Source: Pseudochrobactrum saccharolyticum
GTDB taxonomy: Bacteria > Pseudomonadota > Alphaproteobacteria > Rhizobiales > Rhizobiaceae
Direction: 5' to 3'
Assembly (NCBI RefSeq): GCF_008801715.1
Contig: NZ_VZPG01000002.1
Location: 62,001 to 126,000 of the forward strand
DNA length: 64,000 nucleotides
The notes below the pieces were generated by a model. That model was not told the origin of the DNA. It searched no databases and saw only the letters and a program-made list of their open reading frames with translations. The translations under genes were made by a program, and so were the position numbers. Of this stretch, positions 53,229-63,389 are shown in pieces (positions within the stretch are counted from its first letter, which is position 1; each line of letters opens with the position of its first letter).

Positions 53229-54695
53229 ATGGGAAACTATGGTGCGCGTTACGGGCAATATGCTCATGGATTTGGATGCTTGTGCCATAGTCAGGCAATC
53301 ACACAGCTGAATGAACGCATTGGCCGCGGGCTGAGCCGCCGTTCTGTCCTGAGCGGCCTTGCGGCTGTAATGGCAGGTGCTGTGGTGGCTGATCCGGTTT
53401 CGGCATTGGCTCAGACGCCCGTTTCTGTTGCAGGCCAGCCTGTTTTGCTGAAAAATCTGCGCATTTTCGACGGAAAATCCTCAAAGCTGCTTGAAGGACA
53501 TAATGTTCTGGTGAGCGGCGGAAAAATTGCGGATATTCTCAAAGCTTCAGAGAATGTTGCTGAGGCGCAGGTGATTGATTGCGGCAACCGCGTGCTGATG
53601 CCGGGTCTGATTGATGCCCATTGGCATAGTATTCTGGCGGCTATTCCGCAAATGGTGGCGATGACATCCGATATTGCCTATGTGCATCTTGTTGCTGCAC
53701 AGGAAGCACAGCGCACTTTGATGCGTGGCTTTACGACCGTGCGCGACATGGGCGGGCCTTCCTTTGCGCTGAAGCGTGCGATTGATGAAAAACGTATTCC
53801 TGGACCACGCATTTATCCGTCCGGCGCGATGGTGTCTCAGACCTCCGGTCATGGTGATTTCCGCCAGCGCAGTGATATTCCGCGCCATAGTGCGAATGAT
53901 CTGAGCCTTGCGGAATCTGCCGGTATAGCTGCGATTGCGGATGGTGAAGCCGAAGTGCTGCGTCGTGTACGCGAGCAGCTGATGCTGGGCGCCAGCCAGA
54001 TCAAGATTATGGTCGGCGGCGGTGTGGCTTCAGCCTATGATCCGTTGGATTCCTTGCAATTTACCGAGGCTGAAATCCGTGCGGCTGTGATGGCTGCCAA
54101 GGATTGGGGCACTTATGTCTGTGCGCATGTTTATACCTCAGCCGGTATTCAGCGGGCGCTGGCTTGCGGTGTGCAGTCAATTGAACATGGCCAGCTGGCC
54201 GATGAGGAAACCGTCAGGCAAATGGCTGATGCCGGTGCATGGTGGAGCATTCAGCCGTTTCTGGCGGATGAGGATGCCAATGTTTATGCCTCGCAGATAC
54301 AGCGCGACCAGCAGAAAATGATTGCCGAAGGCACGATCCGTGCATTCGAACTGGGGCCTAAATATAATGTCAAAATGGCATGGGGGACGGATATTCTGTT
54401 CAACCCGAAGGGCACAGCCTCGCAGGGACGTCAGTTGGCGAAATTGGCGCGCTGGTTTGATAATGGTGACGTGCTGAAAATGGCAACCGGCACCAATGCT
54501 GAATTGCTGGCGCTATCAGGAAACCGTAATCCTTATGGTGCAGCAGTCGGCATTATCGAAAAAGGTGCAATGGCGGATATGCTGCTGATCGACGGTAATC
54601 CGCTGGAGGATGTGTCTCTGATTGCTGATCCGGACAAGAATATGAAGCTGATTATGAAAGACGGTGTTGTTTATAAAAATATACTGACTGCATAA
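53229..54695 (+). CDS. Tat-exported amidohydrolase
   Basis: A 488-residue metal-dependent hydrolase of the amidohydrolase superfamily. Residues 34-62 are a twin-arginine signal (LSRRSVLSGLAAVMAGAVV ... ALAQ), so it is periplasmic and a Tat client. Catalytic features: metal ligands in DAHWHS near 130-135, the carboxylated Lys in KIMVGGGV near 254, CAHVY near 297 (His) and EHGQ near 319, and the Asp in WGTDILF near 380. Substrate unknown; relatives include prolidase- and imidazolonepropionase-like enzymes. Thirty-three residues precede the Tat motif, more than usual; no other start has a better signal. Confidence 0.9.
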   Translation: MGNYGARYGQYAHGFGCLCHSQAITQLNERIGRGLSRRSVLSGLAAVMAGAVVADPVSALAQTPVSVAGQPVLLKNLRIFDGKSSKLLEGHNVLVSGGKIADILKASENVAEAQVIDCGNRVLMPGLIDAHWHSILAAIPQMVAMTSDIAYVHLVAAQEAQRTLMRGFTTVRDMGGPSFALKRAIDEKRIPGPRIYPSGAMVSQTSGHGDFRQRSDIPRHSANDLSLAESAGIAAIADGEAEVLRRVREQLMLGASQIKIMVGGGVASAYDPLDSLQFTEAEIRAAVMAAKDWGTYVCAHVYTSAGIQRALACGVQSIEHGQLADEETVRQMADAGAWWSIQPFLADEDANVYASQIQRDQQKMIAEGTIRAFELGPKYNVKMAWGTDILFNPKGTASQGRQLAKLARWFDNGDVLKMATGTNAELLALSGNRNPYGAAVGIIEKGAMADMLLIDGNPLEDVSLIADPDKNMKLIMKDGVVYKNILTA

Positions 54696-55107
54696 TCCGC
54701 ATCGGTAAAAGGCCGATAAAATCCGATGGATTGCAGGGTGAACATTCAATCGCATCTTGTATTTTGCGGGCGCTGATTGTAATGGGTTTGCGATAAATGG
54801 GATTCTGGCGCAATGCTGTCGCACGGGCTCTGTTACGAAATGTGACTTTATGCCGGTGAATGAGCAGATATTGTGCAGGAAATTCAATAGCAGAAATCAG
54901 GTATGGCTGCTTAAAATCCGTACCATTTATATATAGAGTCACTGTCATAATCCGGCAGGCTTTATATCCGTTCCGGGATGTCCCATAGCCTTTGCGCATA
55001 TTTGTGCGCGGTATGTGACAAACAGAAAAACAAGAAATTTCGCTAGCCACGGCGGCTACGGTCATGTGGCCGGTCATGCGAAACGAAGACAAAGTGAAGG
55101 TTTTGAC
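54696..55107. promoter_or_regulatory. Upstream region of tig
   Basis: 412 bases. A weak IR at 54693-54731 (atccgcatcgg and ccgatggat) may act as the end of the amidohydrolase transcript. The gene-proximal part carries a hairpin-prone stretch, gctagccacggcggctac. No gene is seen. Confidence 0.35.
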
Positions 55108-56526
55108 ATGCAGGTTACCGAAACGCTCAATGAAGGGCTGAAGCGCGAGATCAAAGTCGTGGTTCCGGCACAGGATCTTGAAGCAAAGCTTGCTGAGCGC
55201 CTCGAAACCGCTCGCGGTCGCGCTAAGATCGATGGTTTCCGTCCTGGTAAAGTTCCTGCAGCACATCTGCGTAAGATGTACGGCAAGTCTTTCATGGCTG
55301 AGATCGTTAACGAAATTCTGAACGATTCAACCCGTTCGATCCTTGCTGACCGCAACGAAAAAGCTGCAACCCAGCCAGAAGTTGCAATGAGCGAAGACGA
55401 AGCAGAAGCCGAAAAGGTTCTGGCCGGTAAAGCTGATTTCGAATTCACCATGAATTACGAAGTTCTGCCGGCAATCGAAATCAAAGACGTTTCCGGTCTT
55501 AAAGTGACCCGAGAAGTTGTTGATATTTCGGACGAAGAAGTTGAAGAGCAGGTTAAGAAGATCGCTTCTTCCGCTCGTACTTTCGAAGCGAAAAAAGGCA
55601 AAGCTGAAGACGGCGACCGCGTTACCATGGATTACCTCGGTAAGCTGGAAGACGTTCCTTTCGAAGGCGGCGCAGATCAGGATGCACAGCTGGTACTCGG
55701 TTCCGGCCAGTTCATTCCGGGCTTTGAAGATCAGCTGGTCGGCGTAAAAGCCGGTGACGAAAAGCAGATCAAAGTAACTTTCCCTGAAAATTACGGCGCT
55801 GCCCATCTGGCCGGTAAAGAAGCAACCTTCGACATCACTGTGAAGGAAGTTGCTAAAGCTGCTGAGCTGGAACTGAATGATGAAGTTGCGAAGAAGCTCG
55901 GCATCGAAAGCCTTGACCGTCTGCGCACTGTTGTTCGTGAACAGATCGAAGGTCAGTACGGCCAGATCACCCGCCAGAAAGTTAAGCGTCAGATCCTCGA
56001 CGGTCTGGATGCAGAATATCAGTTCGAAACACCAGAACGTCTGGTTAATGCTGAGTTCAACAACATCTGGCAGCAGATCAATTTCGACCTGCAGCAGGCT
56101 GGTAAGACTTTTGAAGACGAAGAAACCACTGAAGAAGCTGCTCGCGAAGAATATCGCAAGCTGGCTGAACGTCGTGTACGTCTTGGTCTGGTTCTTTCCG
56201 AAATCGGCGAAAAAGCCGGTGTAGAAGTAACCGAAGAAGAACTGCAGCGCGCTGTTTACGATCAGGTTCGTCGTTACCCGGGTCAGGAACAGCAGGTTTA
56301 TGAATTCCTGCGTAAAACTCCTGATGCAGTTGCTAATCTGCGCGCACCAATCTTTGAAGAAAAGGTTGTTGATCACCTGCTCGGCACAATCTCCGTCACC
56401 GATAAGAAAGTGACCAAAGAAGAGCTGACAGCTGAAGAAGAAGGCGCAGCAGAAGAAGCAAAGCCTGCTAAAAAAGCTGCTCCAAAGAAAAAAGCAGCTA
56501 AAAAAGCTGATGATGCAGCTGAATAA
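55108..56526 (+). CDS. tig: Trigger factor
   Basis: Ribosome-bound chaperone and peptidyl-prolyl isomerase. 472 residues: ribosome-binding domain with [17 protein letters not shown] near 43-59, FKBP-like PPIase domain near 165-250 ([17 protein letters not shown]), and a C-terminal chaperone domain ending in a Lys/Ala tail ([12 protein letters not shown]). The codon use is that of a highly expressed gene. The ATG at 55108 follows GAAGG; the frame is open upstream. Confidence 0.96.
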   Translation: MQVTETLNEGLKREIKVVVPAQDLEAKLAERLETARGRAKIDGFRPGKVPAAHLRKMYGKSFMAEIVNEILNDSTRSILADRNEKAATQPEVAMSEDEAEAEKVLAGKADFEFTMNYEVLPAIEIKDVSGLKVTREVVDISDEEVEEQVKKIASSARTFEAKKGKAEDGDRVTMDYLGKLEDVPFEGGADQDAQLVLGSGQFIPGFEDQLVGVKAGDEKQIKVTFPENYGAAHLAGKEATFDITVKEVAKAAELELNDEVAKKLGIESLDRLRTVVREQIEGQYGQITRQKVKRQILDGLDAEYQFETPERLVNAEFNNIWQQINFDLQQAGKTFEDEETTEEAAREEYRKLAERRVRLGLVLSEIGEKAGVEVTEEELQRAVYDQVRRYPGQEQQVYEFLRKTPDAVANLRAPIFEEKVVDHLLGTISVTDKKVTKEELTAEEEGAAEEAKPAKKAAPKKKAAKKADDAAE

Positions 56527-56548
56527 TCAGCCCGCATAAAGTTATGAG

Positions 56549-56578
56549 AAAGCCGCGTTGCAAAACGCGGCTTTTTTG
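56549..56578 (+). terminator. Terminator after tig
   Basis: aaagccgcgtt pairs with aacgcggcttt, followed by TTTTTTG. Confidence 0.9.
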
Positions 56579-56629
56579 TTTGCTGTCAGCGGTGCTTTAC
56601 TGCCGGCCGTGTTGCGCTATTGTGGTGTA

Positions 56630-57097
56630 ATGCAACCAAGACCGTATTATCATTTATGTAAATCGCTGAGTGACGAGCCGCCGCAGCCTGTCTGGTCAAA
56701 GAATGTGGTTTTATCCGCCTTCCGGCCGGATATGATTGCAGAACTCCATGTTTTGCTGACGGCTTCCTATCAAGCTGTTGGCAATATAGTGCCGCCATTG
56801 CGTGACTGGTGGCAGGCCCTGTCTAATGATGAGGAATATGATGCCGGTCTGATTTTTCCGGTGACAGATATCCAAGGGCAGCTGATTGCTTTTGCGCATT
56901 GCTGGAGCAGTGCATTTATCAAGGATATTGTCGTGCATCCCGACTGGCGCAGGCAGGGCATTGGCGAAGCCTTATTGCTGCATTGTTTTCAGGTTTTCCA
57001 ATTGCGCGGTGCGGAGAATGTTTGTCTCAAAGTGGAGGGTAATAACCCCTTTGGAGCAGAGCGGCTCTATCGCCGGCTTGGTATGGTCGATATATGA
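56630..57097 (+). CDS. GNAT family N-acetyltransferase
   Basis: A 155-residue acetyltransferase. Acetyl-CoA-binding motif A is IKDIVVHPDWRRQGIGEALL near 104-123, followed by VEGNNPFGAERLYRRLGM. Substrate unknown. The frame extends upstream into the tig terminator; the ATG at 56630 is the first after it and has GGTG upstream. It is the only gene before gatB, which lies 247 bases further on and probably has its own promoter. Confidence 0.82.
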   Translation: MQPRPYYHLCKSLSDEPPQPVWSKNVVLSAFRPDMIAELHVLLTASYQAVGNIVPPLRDWWQALSNDEEYDAGLIFPVTDIQGQLIAFAHCWSSAFIKDIVVHPDWRRQGIGEALLLHCFQVFQLRGAENVCLKVEGNNPFGAERLYRRLGMVDI

Positions 57098-57344
57098 CCG
57101 TGGTGTGAGGTCATTTATCTTTACAAGCCCATGCTTTGTTACGGGAATTTGTACTTTTTCCGTCAATGCAGGGTGCACTGTTGCACCATAATGTTTATAG
57201 TCCGCGCCATGATCGTTTATTGATGCTGAAACAGTGCTGTTGTGATGCACAGAACACTTGCCAGTCAGGCCGGTTTGTTTTAGCCAGAAGCATGAGAAAA
57301 CGGCGGAGTTTAACTCGCGCCGCAAAACAGAGATTTAAGAGCCC

Positions 57345-58844
57345 ATGTCCCTTATCGATACACGCACGCCAGACCCGAAACGCCTGATCTCCGGTGCCAC
57401 CGGTGACTGGGAAATCGTGATCGGGATGGAAGTTCATGCGCAGGTGACTTCCAATTCCAAATTGTTCTCCGGTGCTTCCACCGAATTCGGTGCCGAGCCA
57501 AATGCCAATGTTTCGCTGGTGGATGCCGCGATGCCGGGTATGCTGCCGGTTATCAATGCGGAATGTGTGGCGCAGGCCATTCGTACTGGTCTCGGGCTGA
57601 AAGCACAGATCAATCTGAAATCGGTTTTTGACCGCAAAAACTATTTCTATCCGGATCTGCCGCAGGGCTATCAGATTTCACAGTTCAAGCAGCCGATCGT
57701 GGGTGAGGGCACTGTAACTGTGTCTGTTGGCCCTGATTCCAAAGGCCAGTTTGAAGATGTTGAAGTTGGTATCGAGCGTGTGCATCTGGAACAGGATGCC
57801 GGTAAATCCCTGCACGATCAGCATCCGAGCATGTCCTATGTCGATCTGAACCGTTCCGGTGTGGCGCTGATGGAAATCGTTTCCAAGCCGCATATCCGCT
57901 CATCGGATGAGGCGCGCGCTTATATGACCAAGCTGCGCAGCATTCTGCGCTATCTTGGCACCTGTGACGGTAATATGGATCAGGGCTCGATGCGCGCAGA
58001 CGTGAACGTGTCTGTTCGTCGTCCGGGCGGTGAATTCGGCACCCGTTGCGAAATCAAGAACATGAACTCGATCCGCTTCATCGGTCAGGCGATTGAATAT
58101 GAAGCACGTCGTCAGATCGGTATTCTTGAAGATGGCGGGAAGATTGATCAGGAAACCCGTCTTTATGATCCGGTAAAGGGTGAAACCCGCTCGATGCGCT
58201 CGAAAGAAGAAGCGCATGATTACCGCTATTTCCCTGATCCTGATCTGCTGCCGCTGGAATTCACACAGGCTTATGTGGATGAACTGGCATCAGCTCTGCC
58301 GGAACTGCCGGATGACAAGAAAACCCGTCTGGTCGAAACCATGGGTCTGTCTGTCTATGACGCATCCATCCTGATCACTGAAAAAGCCATTGCTGACTAT
58401 TTCGAATCGGTTGCAGAAGGCCGTGACGGTAAAGTTGCTGCAAACTGGGTCATCAATGATCTGCTCGGCGCTTTGAACAAGGCGGGTAAGGATATTGAAG
58501 ATGCTCCGGTTTCTCCGGAACAGCTGGGCGCTATTCTTGATCTGATCAAGGAAGGCACAATCTCCGGTAAAATCGCAAAAGACCTGTTTGAAATCGTCTG
58601 GAACGAGGGCGGTGATCCGAAAGAGATCGTCGAAGCCCGCGGCATGAAGCAGGTGACTGATACCGGCGCGATTGAAAAAGCCGTTGATGAAATCATCGCT
58701 GCCAACCCTGAAAAAGTGGCTCAGGCAAAAGAAAAGCCGACACTGGCGGGCTGGTTTGTCGGTCAGGTGATGAAGTCAACCGGCGGTAAAGCTAATCCGC
58801 AGGCTGTGAATGATCTGGTTAAAGCGAAACTGGGCATCGAATAA
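57345..58844 (+). CDS. gatB: Aspartyl/glutamyl-tRNA(Asn/Gln) amidotransferase subunit B
   Basis: tRNA-binding subunit of GatCAB, which converts Glu-tRNA-Gln (and Asp-tRNA-Asn) to the amide form. 499 residues; the GatB signature is [13 protein letters not shown] near 24-36, [20 protein letters not shown] near 91-110, and [17 protein letters not shown] near 168-184. YqeY-like C-terminal domain. gatA and gatC are not in the window. Its TAA overlaps the ATG of the next gene by one base. Confidence 0.97.
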   Translation: MSLIDTRTPDPKRLISGATGDWEIVIGMEVHAQVTSNSKLFSGASTEFGAEPNANVSLVDAAMPGMLPVINAECVAQAIRTGLGLKAQINLKSVFDRKNYFYPDLPQGYQISQFKQPIVGEGTVTVSVGPDSKGQFEDVEVGIERVHLEQDAGKSLHDQHPSMSYVDLNRSGVALMEIVSKPHIRSSDEARAYMTKLRSILRYLGTCDGNMDQGSMRADVNVSVRRPGGEFGTRCEIKNMNSIRFIGQAIEYEARRQIGILEDGGKIDQETRLYDPVKGETRSMRSKEEAHDYRYFPDPDLLPLEFTQAYVDELASALPELPDDKKTRLVETMGLSVYDASILITEKAIADYFESVAEGRDGKVAANWVINDLLGALNKAGKDIEDAPVSPEQLGAILDLIKEGTISGKIAKDLFEIVWNEGGDPKEIVEARGMKQVTDTGAIEKAVDEIIAANPEKVAQAKEKPTLAGWFVGQVMKSTGGKANPQAVNDLVKAKLGIE

Positions 58845-59347
58845 TGTGGCTGCGCTCTGCAAATAAGGATGATCTGAAGGCCGTGCACCAGTTGCTGGTC
58901 AAAACCTGGCATGCCACATTTGATGATGTGCTGGGCGTTGAGACCGCCAATAAGGTGACAGGTGAATATCATTCTGTTGCTGCGCTGACGCGTAATCTGG
59001 CCAAGCCTTATTCGGAATTTGTGGTGGCGGATGACGGCGAGGGCAACCTCGTCGGCATGGCTTATGCCAGCCAGAGCAAAGACGGTATTGCGGAGCTGCA
59101 CCAGCTTTATGTCGATCCTGAGCAGCAGGTTCAGGGTATCGGCACTATGTTGCTGGCAGAGATTGAAATGGCTTTTCCTGATGTGGAGAAGCTTGCTCTC
59201 GAAGTGATTGCCAAGAATCAGAAAGCTCTGGACTTCTACACCCGCAAAGGTTTTGAAAAGACCGGCGAGACGAATGACTGGGGTACACTGAAACTGGATA
59301 TTCCGGTTATTAAAATGGAAAAGTCTCTGACAGGCTGGTCTATGTAA
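58844..59347 (+). CDS. GNAT family N-acetyltransferase, coupled to gatB
   Basis: A 167-residue acetyltransferase with the acetyl-CoA motif LYVDPEQQVQGIGTMLL near 88-104 and NQKALDFYTRKGFEKTGE near 127-144. It overlaps gatB by one base (TAATG), so it is translationally coupled; the substrate is unknown. Conserved gatB-GNAT pairing in related genomes is likely but I cannot check it. Confidence 0.85.
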   Translation: MWLRSANKDDLKAVHQLLVKTWHATFDDVLGVETANKVTGEYHSVAALTRNLAKPYSEFVVADDGEGNLVGMAYASQSKDGIAELHQLYVDPEQQVQGIGTMLLAEIEMAFPDVEKLALEVIAKNQKALDFYTRKGFEKTGETNDWGTLKLDIPVIKMEKSLTGWSM

Positions 59348-59561
59348 CCGGAGCATCCCGCATTTAATTGTGCCTGTTGCGTCCGTACAAAGTTTTTTGC
59401 GTTAAGTGTTCTCTGGTGTTAATGGCATCACTTAACTGAGAAATGCTGAAAACAGCGGCAACTTGACCCTTGCGACGCGCCTCAGATAAGGGCATAAGCA
59501 GGGAATAATCTGCATGATCCTGTGCCTTTATGGTCAGGATAGTTCAGGATCCGGAAGTGCT

Positions 59562-59957
59562 ATGAAAAAATTTATTATTCAGGTTTTTACCTGGTGGAAC
59601 AGCCAAACTATCGGCACCCGTCTTCATACATGGCGCAAAGGTAAGCGCGTTGGTGAAGATGAGTTCGGTAATGTTTATTATACCGGTGGTAAGGATTCTG
59701 AAGGTCGCACCCGTCGTTGGGTTATCTTCAACGGCTATAGCGAAGCCAGCGCTATTCCTGCCGGCTGGCATGGCTGGATGCATCACCGCACCGACACGCC
59801 GCCGACTGAAGAAAACTATCAGCCGCGCGAATGGCAGAAGCCGCACCAGCAGAACCTGACCGGTACGCCTTATGCTTATCGCCCGCAGGGTGCGATCTCC
59901 GCATCCGGTCAGCGTCCTAAAGTGGGCGGCGACTATGATGCATGGACACCGAATTAA
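59562..59957 (+). CDS. NADH:ubiquinone oxidoreductase subunit NDUFA12 (B17.2)
   Basis: A 131-residue accessory subunit of respiratory complex I, found in alphaproteobacteria and mitochondria. GTRLHTWRKGKRVGEDEFGNVYYT near 18-41, RRWVIFNGYSEASAIPAGWHGWMHHRTDTPP near 52-82 and YRPQGAISASG near 107 are conserved. The ATG at 59562 follows GGAAG. It begins a run leading to DUF2155 and the convergent aat-accC-accB genes, typical of Hyphomicrobiales. Confidence 0.95.
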   Translation: MKKFIIQVFTWWNSQTIGTRLHTWRKGKRVGEDEFGNVYYTGGKDSEGRTRRWVIFNGYSEASAIPAGWHGWMHHRTDTPPTEENYQPREWQKPHQQNLTGTPYAYRPQGAISASGQRPKVGGDYDAWTPN

Positions 59958-59980
59958 GTTTCAGTCCTGATAGATTTGAC

Positions 59981-60017
59981 AGGCGGCATGGTTTTTCAGC
60001 TGTGCCGCCTTTATCTT
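59981..60017 (+). terminator. Terminator after NDUFA12 gene
   Basis: aggcggca (59981-59988) pairs with tgccgcct (60003-60010), followed by ttatcttt. Confidence 0.7.
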
Positions 60018-60173
60018 TCCCCTAAATTGACGTCCGGTGCAGCTGTCTGCCGCTCTGGATTGGGGAAAACCCTGTCCGGCGAGTCTTTTTCTCACAAATG
60101 CCGTAAAGAACAGGCTAATTTTCCGGCGGGTGTTTTCTCCGCATCCGTTTATGCAACCAGTACCAAAGGCAGA

Positions 60174-60605
60174 ATGTGTATGAATGTTTCTTCCGGACGA
60201 TCTTTTGGAACAACATTTCTGCTGGTTGCAGGGCTGGCACTTGCCGGTCTGGGCGTAGCATCTGAGGCACGTGCCGAGCGTATTTCCAATAAAGTTGCGG
60301 AATTTTCCGGTCTGGACAAGATCACCGGCCGGATCACAACTTTTGACGTTTATATCAATGAGACAGTGCAATTCGGTGCGTTACAGGTAACACCGAAGGT
60401 TTGCTACAGCCGCTCGGATAATGAAGCGCCGCGTACCGACAGCTTTGTGCAGGTGGATGAAATCACACTGGATCGTAAAATCCGCCGCATCTTCTCCGGC
60501 TGGATGTTTGCCGATAGTCCGGGTCTGAATGCTGTGGATCATCCGGTTTATGATATCTGGCTGAAAGACTGCAAGCAGACGTCAGACATTCCTGCGCCGC
60601 AATAA
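60174..60605 (+). CDS. DUF2155 secreted protein
   Basis: A 143-residue protein with a signal peptide (hydrophobic core LLVAGLALAGLGVA, cut near ARA|ERIS) and the DUF2155 domain: ITGRITTFDVYINETVQFGALQVTPKVCYSR near 49-79 and IFSGWMFADSPGLNAVDHPVYDIWL near 107-131. The two cysteines, in KVCYS and LKDCK, probably form a disulfide. The function is unknown. An ATG at 60174 with AAGG upstream or one at 60180 are both possible starts. Confidence 0.88.
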   Translation: MCMNVSSGRSFGTTFLLVAGLALAGLGVASEARAERISNKVAEFSGLDKITGRITTFDVYINETVQFGALQVTPKVCYSRSDNEAPRTDSFVQVDEITLDRKIRRIFSGWMFADSPGLNAVDHPVYDIWLKDCKQTSDIPAPQ

Positions 60606-60617
60606 GGTTTGGCAGTT

Positions 60618-61232
60618 TCAGAACTGCGCAGGCGTTAAAATCGCTGGCAGCAACATATCTTCATAATCCTTTGCAGGAATTTCAACAGCGCCAAAACGCT
60701 GTAAATGCCCTGTAGTAAACTGCGTGTCCAGCAGTTTGAAACCATGTGCACGCAACCGCTCCACCAGATGCACGAGGCAGACCTTGGAAGCATCGGTGAC
60801 ATGGCTGAACATGCTTTCACCAAAGAATGCGCCACCCAGCGACACACCATAAAGACCACCGACAAGTTGCCCGTCCTGCCATGCTTCAACAGAATGGCAG
60901 TGTCCAGCTTTGTGCAGGGCAATATAGCCGTCACGGATCGTCTGATTGATCCATGTACCGGCATTGGGATCCCGCCTGATCGCACAGCCTTCCAGCACCT
61001 GTTCAAAGGCGGTGTCATAGCTGATCTCGAACGGCGAGCGCTTCAGTGTTTTTTGCAGGCTGCGGGAAATGTGGAACTTATCGAGCGGGATAATGCCGCG
61101 TTGTTCCGGTCGTACCCAGAATATTTCCGGATCATCAGCACTTTCTGACATAGGGAAAATGCCGGAGGCGTAAGCCCGGAGCAAAAGCTCCGGGCTTAAA
61201 TTTTGAGGCGGAGGGGATTTGCGTCCCGCCAC
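60618..61232 (-). CDS. aat: Leucyl/phenylalanyl-tRNA--protein transferase
   Basis: Adds Leu or Phe to N-terminal Arg/Lys of proteins in the N-degron pathway. 204 residues; [13 protein letters not shown] near 16-28, [22 protein letters not shown] near 38-59 and [29 protein letters not shown] near 115-143 are typical. GTG start 5 bases after the accC stop, so it is co-transcribed with accBC. It is convergent with the DUF2155 gene, only 12 bases away, with no terminator seen. Confidence 0.95.
   Translation of the reverse strand: MAGRKSPPPQNLSPELLLRAYASGIFPMSESADDPEIFWVRPEQRGIIPLDKFHISRSLQKTLKRSPFEISYDTAFEQVLEGCAIRRDPNAGTWINQTIRDGYIALHKAGHCHSVEAWQDGQLVGGLYGVSLGGAFFGESMFSHVTDASKVCLVHLVERLRAHGFKLLDTQFTTGHLQRFGAVEIPAKDYEDMLLPAILTPAQF
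61172..61197. repeat. Perfect 11-bp hairpin inside aat
   Basis: aagcccggagc and gctccgggctt with a 4-base aaaa loop lie within codons 13-21 of aat. It is a strong stem near the translation start and may reduce aat expression. Confidence 0.7.
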
Positions 61233-61237
61233 CGGAG

Positions 61238-62593
61238 TTACTGACCCGATGCGTTTTTCTTTTCCAGATATTTTTCAAGCCAATGGATATCATAATCGCC
61301 ATTGGCGATATCCGGATTGGCAATCAAATCCTGGAAAAGCGGCAGGGTTGTATCAACGCCGTCAACGACGAATTCATCCAGCGCACGACGCAGACGCATC
61401 AGGCATTCCACGCGGTTACGGCCATGCACAATCAGTTTGCCGATCATGCTGTCGTAATATGGCGGGATTTTATAGCCGCTATAGACGCCGGAATCGACAC
61501 GAATGCCCAGACCACCCGGTGTGTGATAATGCTTAATCGTGCCCGGTGACGGTGTGAATGTGCGTGCGTTTTCCGCATTGATACGACATTCAATCGCATG
61601 ACCGGAGAAACGTACATCGTCCTGCTTGACCGACAGGCCAAGACCGGCGGCAATACGGATCTGTTCATGAACCAGATCAATACCGGTGATCGCTTCGGTA
61701 ATCGTGTGTTCCACCTGAAGACGGGTGTTCATTTCGATGAAATAGAACTCGCCGTTTTCATAAAGGAATTCGATTGTACCGGCACCGCGATAGCCCAGTT
61801 CTGCAACCGCATTGGCGCAGATCATACCGATCTTGTCACGGGCTTCGGAATTCAGGGCAGGGGAATTGGCTTCTTCCCAGACCTTCTGGTGACGGCGCTG
61901 CAGCGAGCAGTCACGTTCACCCAGATGCACAGCTTTGCCTGCACCATCGCCAACGATCTGAACTTCAATGTGACGCGGCTTTTCGAGATATTTCTCGATG
62001 TAAACAGCATCATCACCGAATGCAGCAGCTGCTTCCGAGCGTGCAGTATTATAGGCAACCGAGATATCTTCTGCCGATTTGGCAACCTTCATCCCGCGGC
62101 CGCCGCCACCGGAGGAAGCCTTGATGATGACCGGATAGCCGATTTCGGAAGCAATACGAATTGCATCCTGTTCACTGGCAACCCCGCCGTCAGACCCCGG
62201 AACAACCGGAATGCCGAGGCGTTTTGCAGTCTTCTTGGCTTCGATCTTATCGCCCATGATGCGGATATGCGCAGCGGTCGGGCCAATAAAGGTAATATCG
62301 TGAGCTTCAAGAATTTCAGCGAATTTGGCATTCTCGGAGAGGAAGCCGTAACCCGGATGGATTGCATCAGCACCGGTGATTTCGCAGGCGGCAACGATCT
62401 GGTGAATATTCAGATAGCTGTCGCGCGATGATGGTGGTCCGATACATACGCTTTCATCTGCGAGACGCACATGCATGGCATCGGCATCGGCAGTGGAGTG
62501 AACGGCAACAGTCTTGATGCCAAGCTCCTTACAGGCGCGCAGCACCCGCAGGGCAATTTCGCCGCGATTGGCTATGAGGATTTTTTGAAACAT
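61238..62593 (-). CDS. accC: Acetyl-CoA carboxylase biotin carboxylase subunit
   Basis: Carboxylates the biotin of AccB with bicarbonate and ATP, the first step of fatty acid synthesis. 451 residues; [25 protein letters not shown] at the start, [13 protein letters not shown] near 83-95, ATP-grasp Gly loop [14 protein letters not shown] near 159-172, and [14 protein letters not shown] near 289-302. The ATG at 62593 has AGGAG in a structured leader (separate entry). It lies in the accB-accC-aat operon. Confidence 0.97.
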   Translation of the reverse strand: MFQKILIANRGEIALRVLRACKELGIKTVAVHSTADADAMHVRLADESVCIGPPSSRDSYLNIHQIVAACEITGADAIHPGYGFLSENAKFAEILEAHDITFIGPTAAHIRIMGDKIEAKKTAKRLGIPVVPGSDGGVASEQDAIRIASEIGYPVIIKASSGGGGRGMKVAKSAEDISVAYNTARSEAAAAFGDDAVYIEKYLEKPRHIEVQIVGDGAGKAVHLGERDCSLQRRHQKVWEEANSPALNSEARDKIGMICANAVAELGYRGAGTIEFLYENGEFYFIEMNTRLQVEHTITEAITGIDLVHEQIRIAAGLGLSVKQDDVRFSGHAIECRINAENARTFTPSPGTIKHYHTPGGLGIRVDSGVYSGYKIPPYYDSMIGKLIVHGRNRVECLMRLRRALDEFVVDGVDTTLPLFQDLIANPDIANGDYDIHWLEKYLEKKNASGQ

Positions 62594-62601
62594 CGGAGCT
62601 C

Positions 62602-62680
62602 CTGCCTCAGGCATAGTCTGAGGCAGACTATGCATTAATTCAAATTGGTCAGCGATGGCTGTATGTTTGAAAATACAGCC
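62602..62680 (-). promoter_or_regulatory. Alternative hairpins before accC
   Basis: Stem 1, gcatagtct (62611-62619) with agactatgc (62625-62633), and stem 2, ctgcctca (62602-62609) with tgaggcag (62619-62626), exclude each other. On the minus strand stem 2 abuts the accC ribosome-binding site. A further hairpin, ggctgtat/atacagcc, lies at 62657-62680 just after accB. This could tune AccC relative to AccB. Confidence 0.45.
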
Positions 62681-62697
62681 GTGATCTGTGAAAGATC

Positions 62698-63171
62698 TTA
62701 TTCGATGACGATAAGAGGTTCGCCGAATTCAACTGGCTGGCTGTCGCTGACCAGAATAGCAGTCACTGTACCTGCACGCGGAGCAGCAATCTGGTTCATG
62801 GTTTTCATCGCTTCGATGATGAGAACTGTCTGGCCTTCTTTAACGCTCTGGCCGACTTCTACGAACTGCTTGGCACCTGGTGCCGGTGCGAGATAGGCGG
62901 TACCAACCATTGGCGAAGGCACGGCATTTTTGGATTTGTCAGCAGCTTTCGGTGCTTCTGCAGCCGGAGCAGGCGCAGCGGCAGCAACCGGTGCTGCGGC
63001 AGCAGGGGCAAAATATTGCTGAGGTGCTGCAGCCTGAACAGTGATATTGCGCGAAACGCGAATGCGCAGGTCGTCCTGTTCAACTTCAATTTCTGTCAGA
63101 TCGGTATCTTTGAGGATGTTCGCGAGATCGCGAATGATCGCCTGATCGATACCGGAGCTTTTGTTCGTCAT
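62698..63171 (-). CDS. accB: Acetyl-CoA carboxylase biotin carboxyl carrier protein
   Basis: 157 residues: N-terminal dimer region, an Ala/Pro-rich linker, and the biotinyl domain with the lysine in EAMKTMN near 121-127. It delivers the biotin carboxyl group between AccC and AccAD. It is the first gene of the accB-accC-aat run, behind aroQ and separated from it by repeat copy D. Confidence 0.97.
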   Translation of the reverse strand: MTNKSSGIDQAIIRDLANILKDTDLTEIEVEQDDLRIRVSRNITVQAAAPQQYFAPAAAAPVAAAAPAPAAEAPKAADKSKNAVPSPMVGTAYLAPAPGAKQFVEVGQSVKEGQTVLIIEAMKTMNQIAAPRAGTVTAILVSDSQPVEFGEPLIVIE

Positions 63172-63214
63172 GGGTCTGGCCCCTTTACCGCTGATATATA
63201 TTGTTGTTTCTTCA

Positions 63215-63316
63215 GAGCCTATTCCGATCCGGTTAAGGCAGATCGGAATAGGCTCCCATTTTTATTTTCGCAGTTTTGAACGGAAAACCGGTTCCCGTTT
63301 TTGCCTTAACTGCTTT
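63215..63316. repeat. Intergenic palindromic repeat, copy D (variant)
   Basis: A perfect 15-bp stem, gagcctattccgatc (63215-63229) with gatcggaataggctc (63241-63255), is followed by a second hairpin, gcagtt ... aactgc, around aaaaccggttcccg. It is built like copies A-C (two hairpins) but shares no long sequence with them. Confidence 0.7.
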
Positions 63317-63389
63317 TAGCATATGCCTGACGGTCAGGGTACATTATGCTGGTTAGGTATGCGTGGCATAATCCACTCTGAAAATCCGG

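Noticed and set aside
54696-55107. Possible pseudogene before tig on the minus strand
   Set aside because: The frame continues into tig on the antisense strand; no protein family could be recognised in it.
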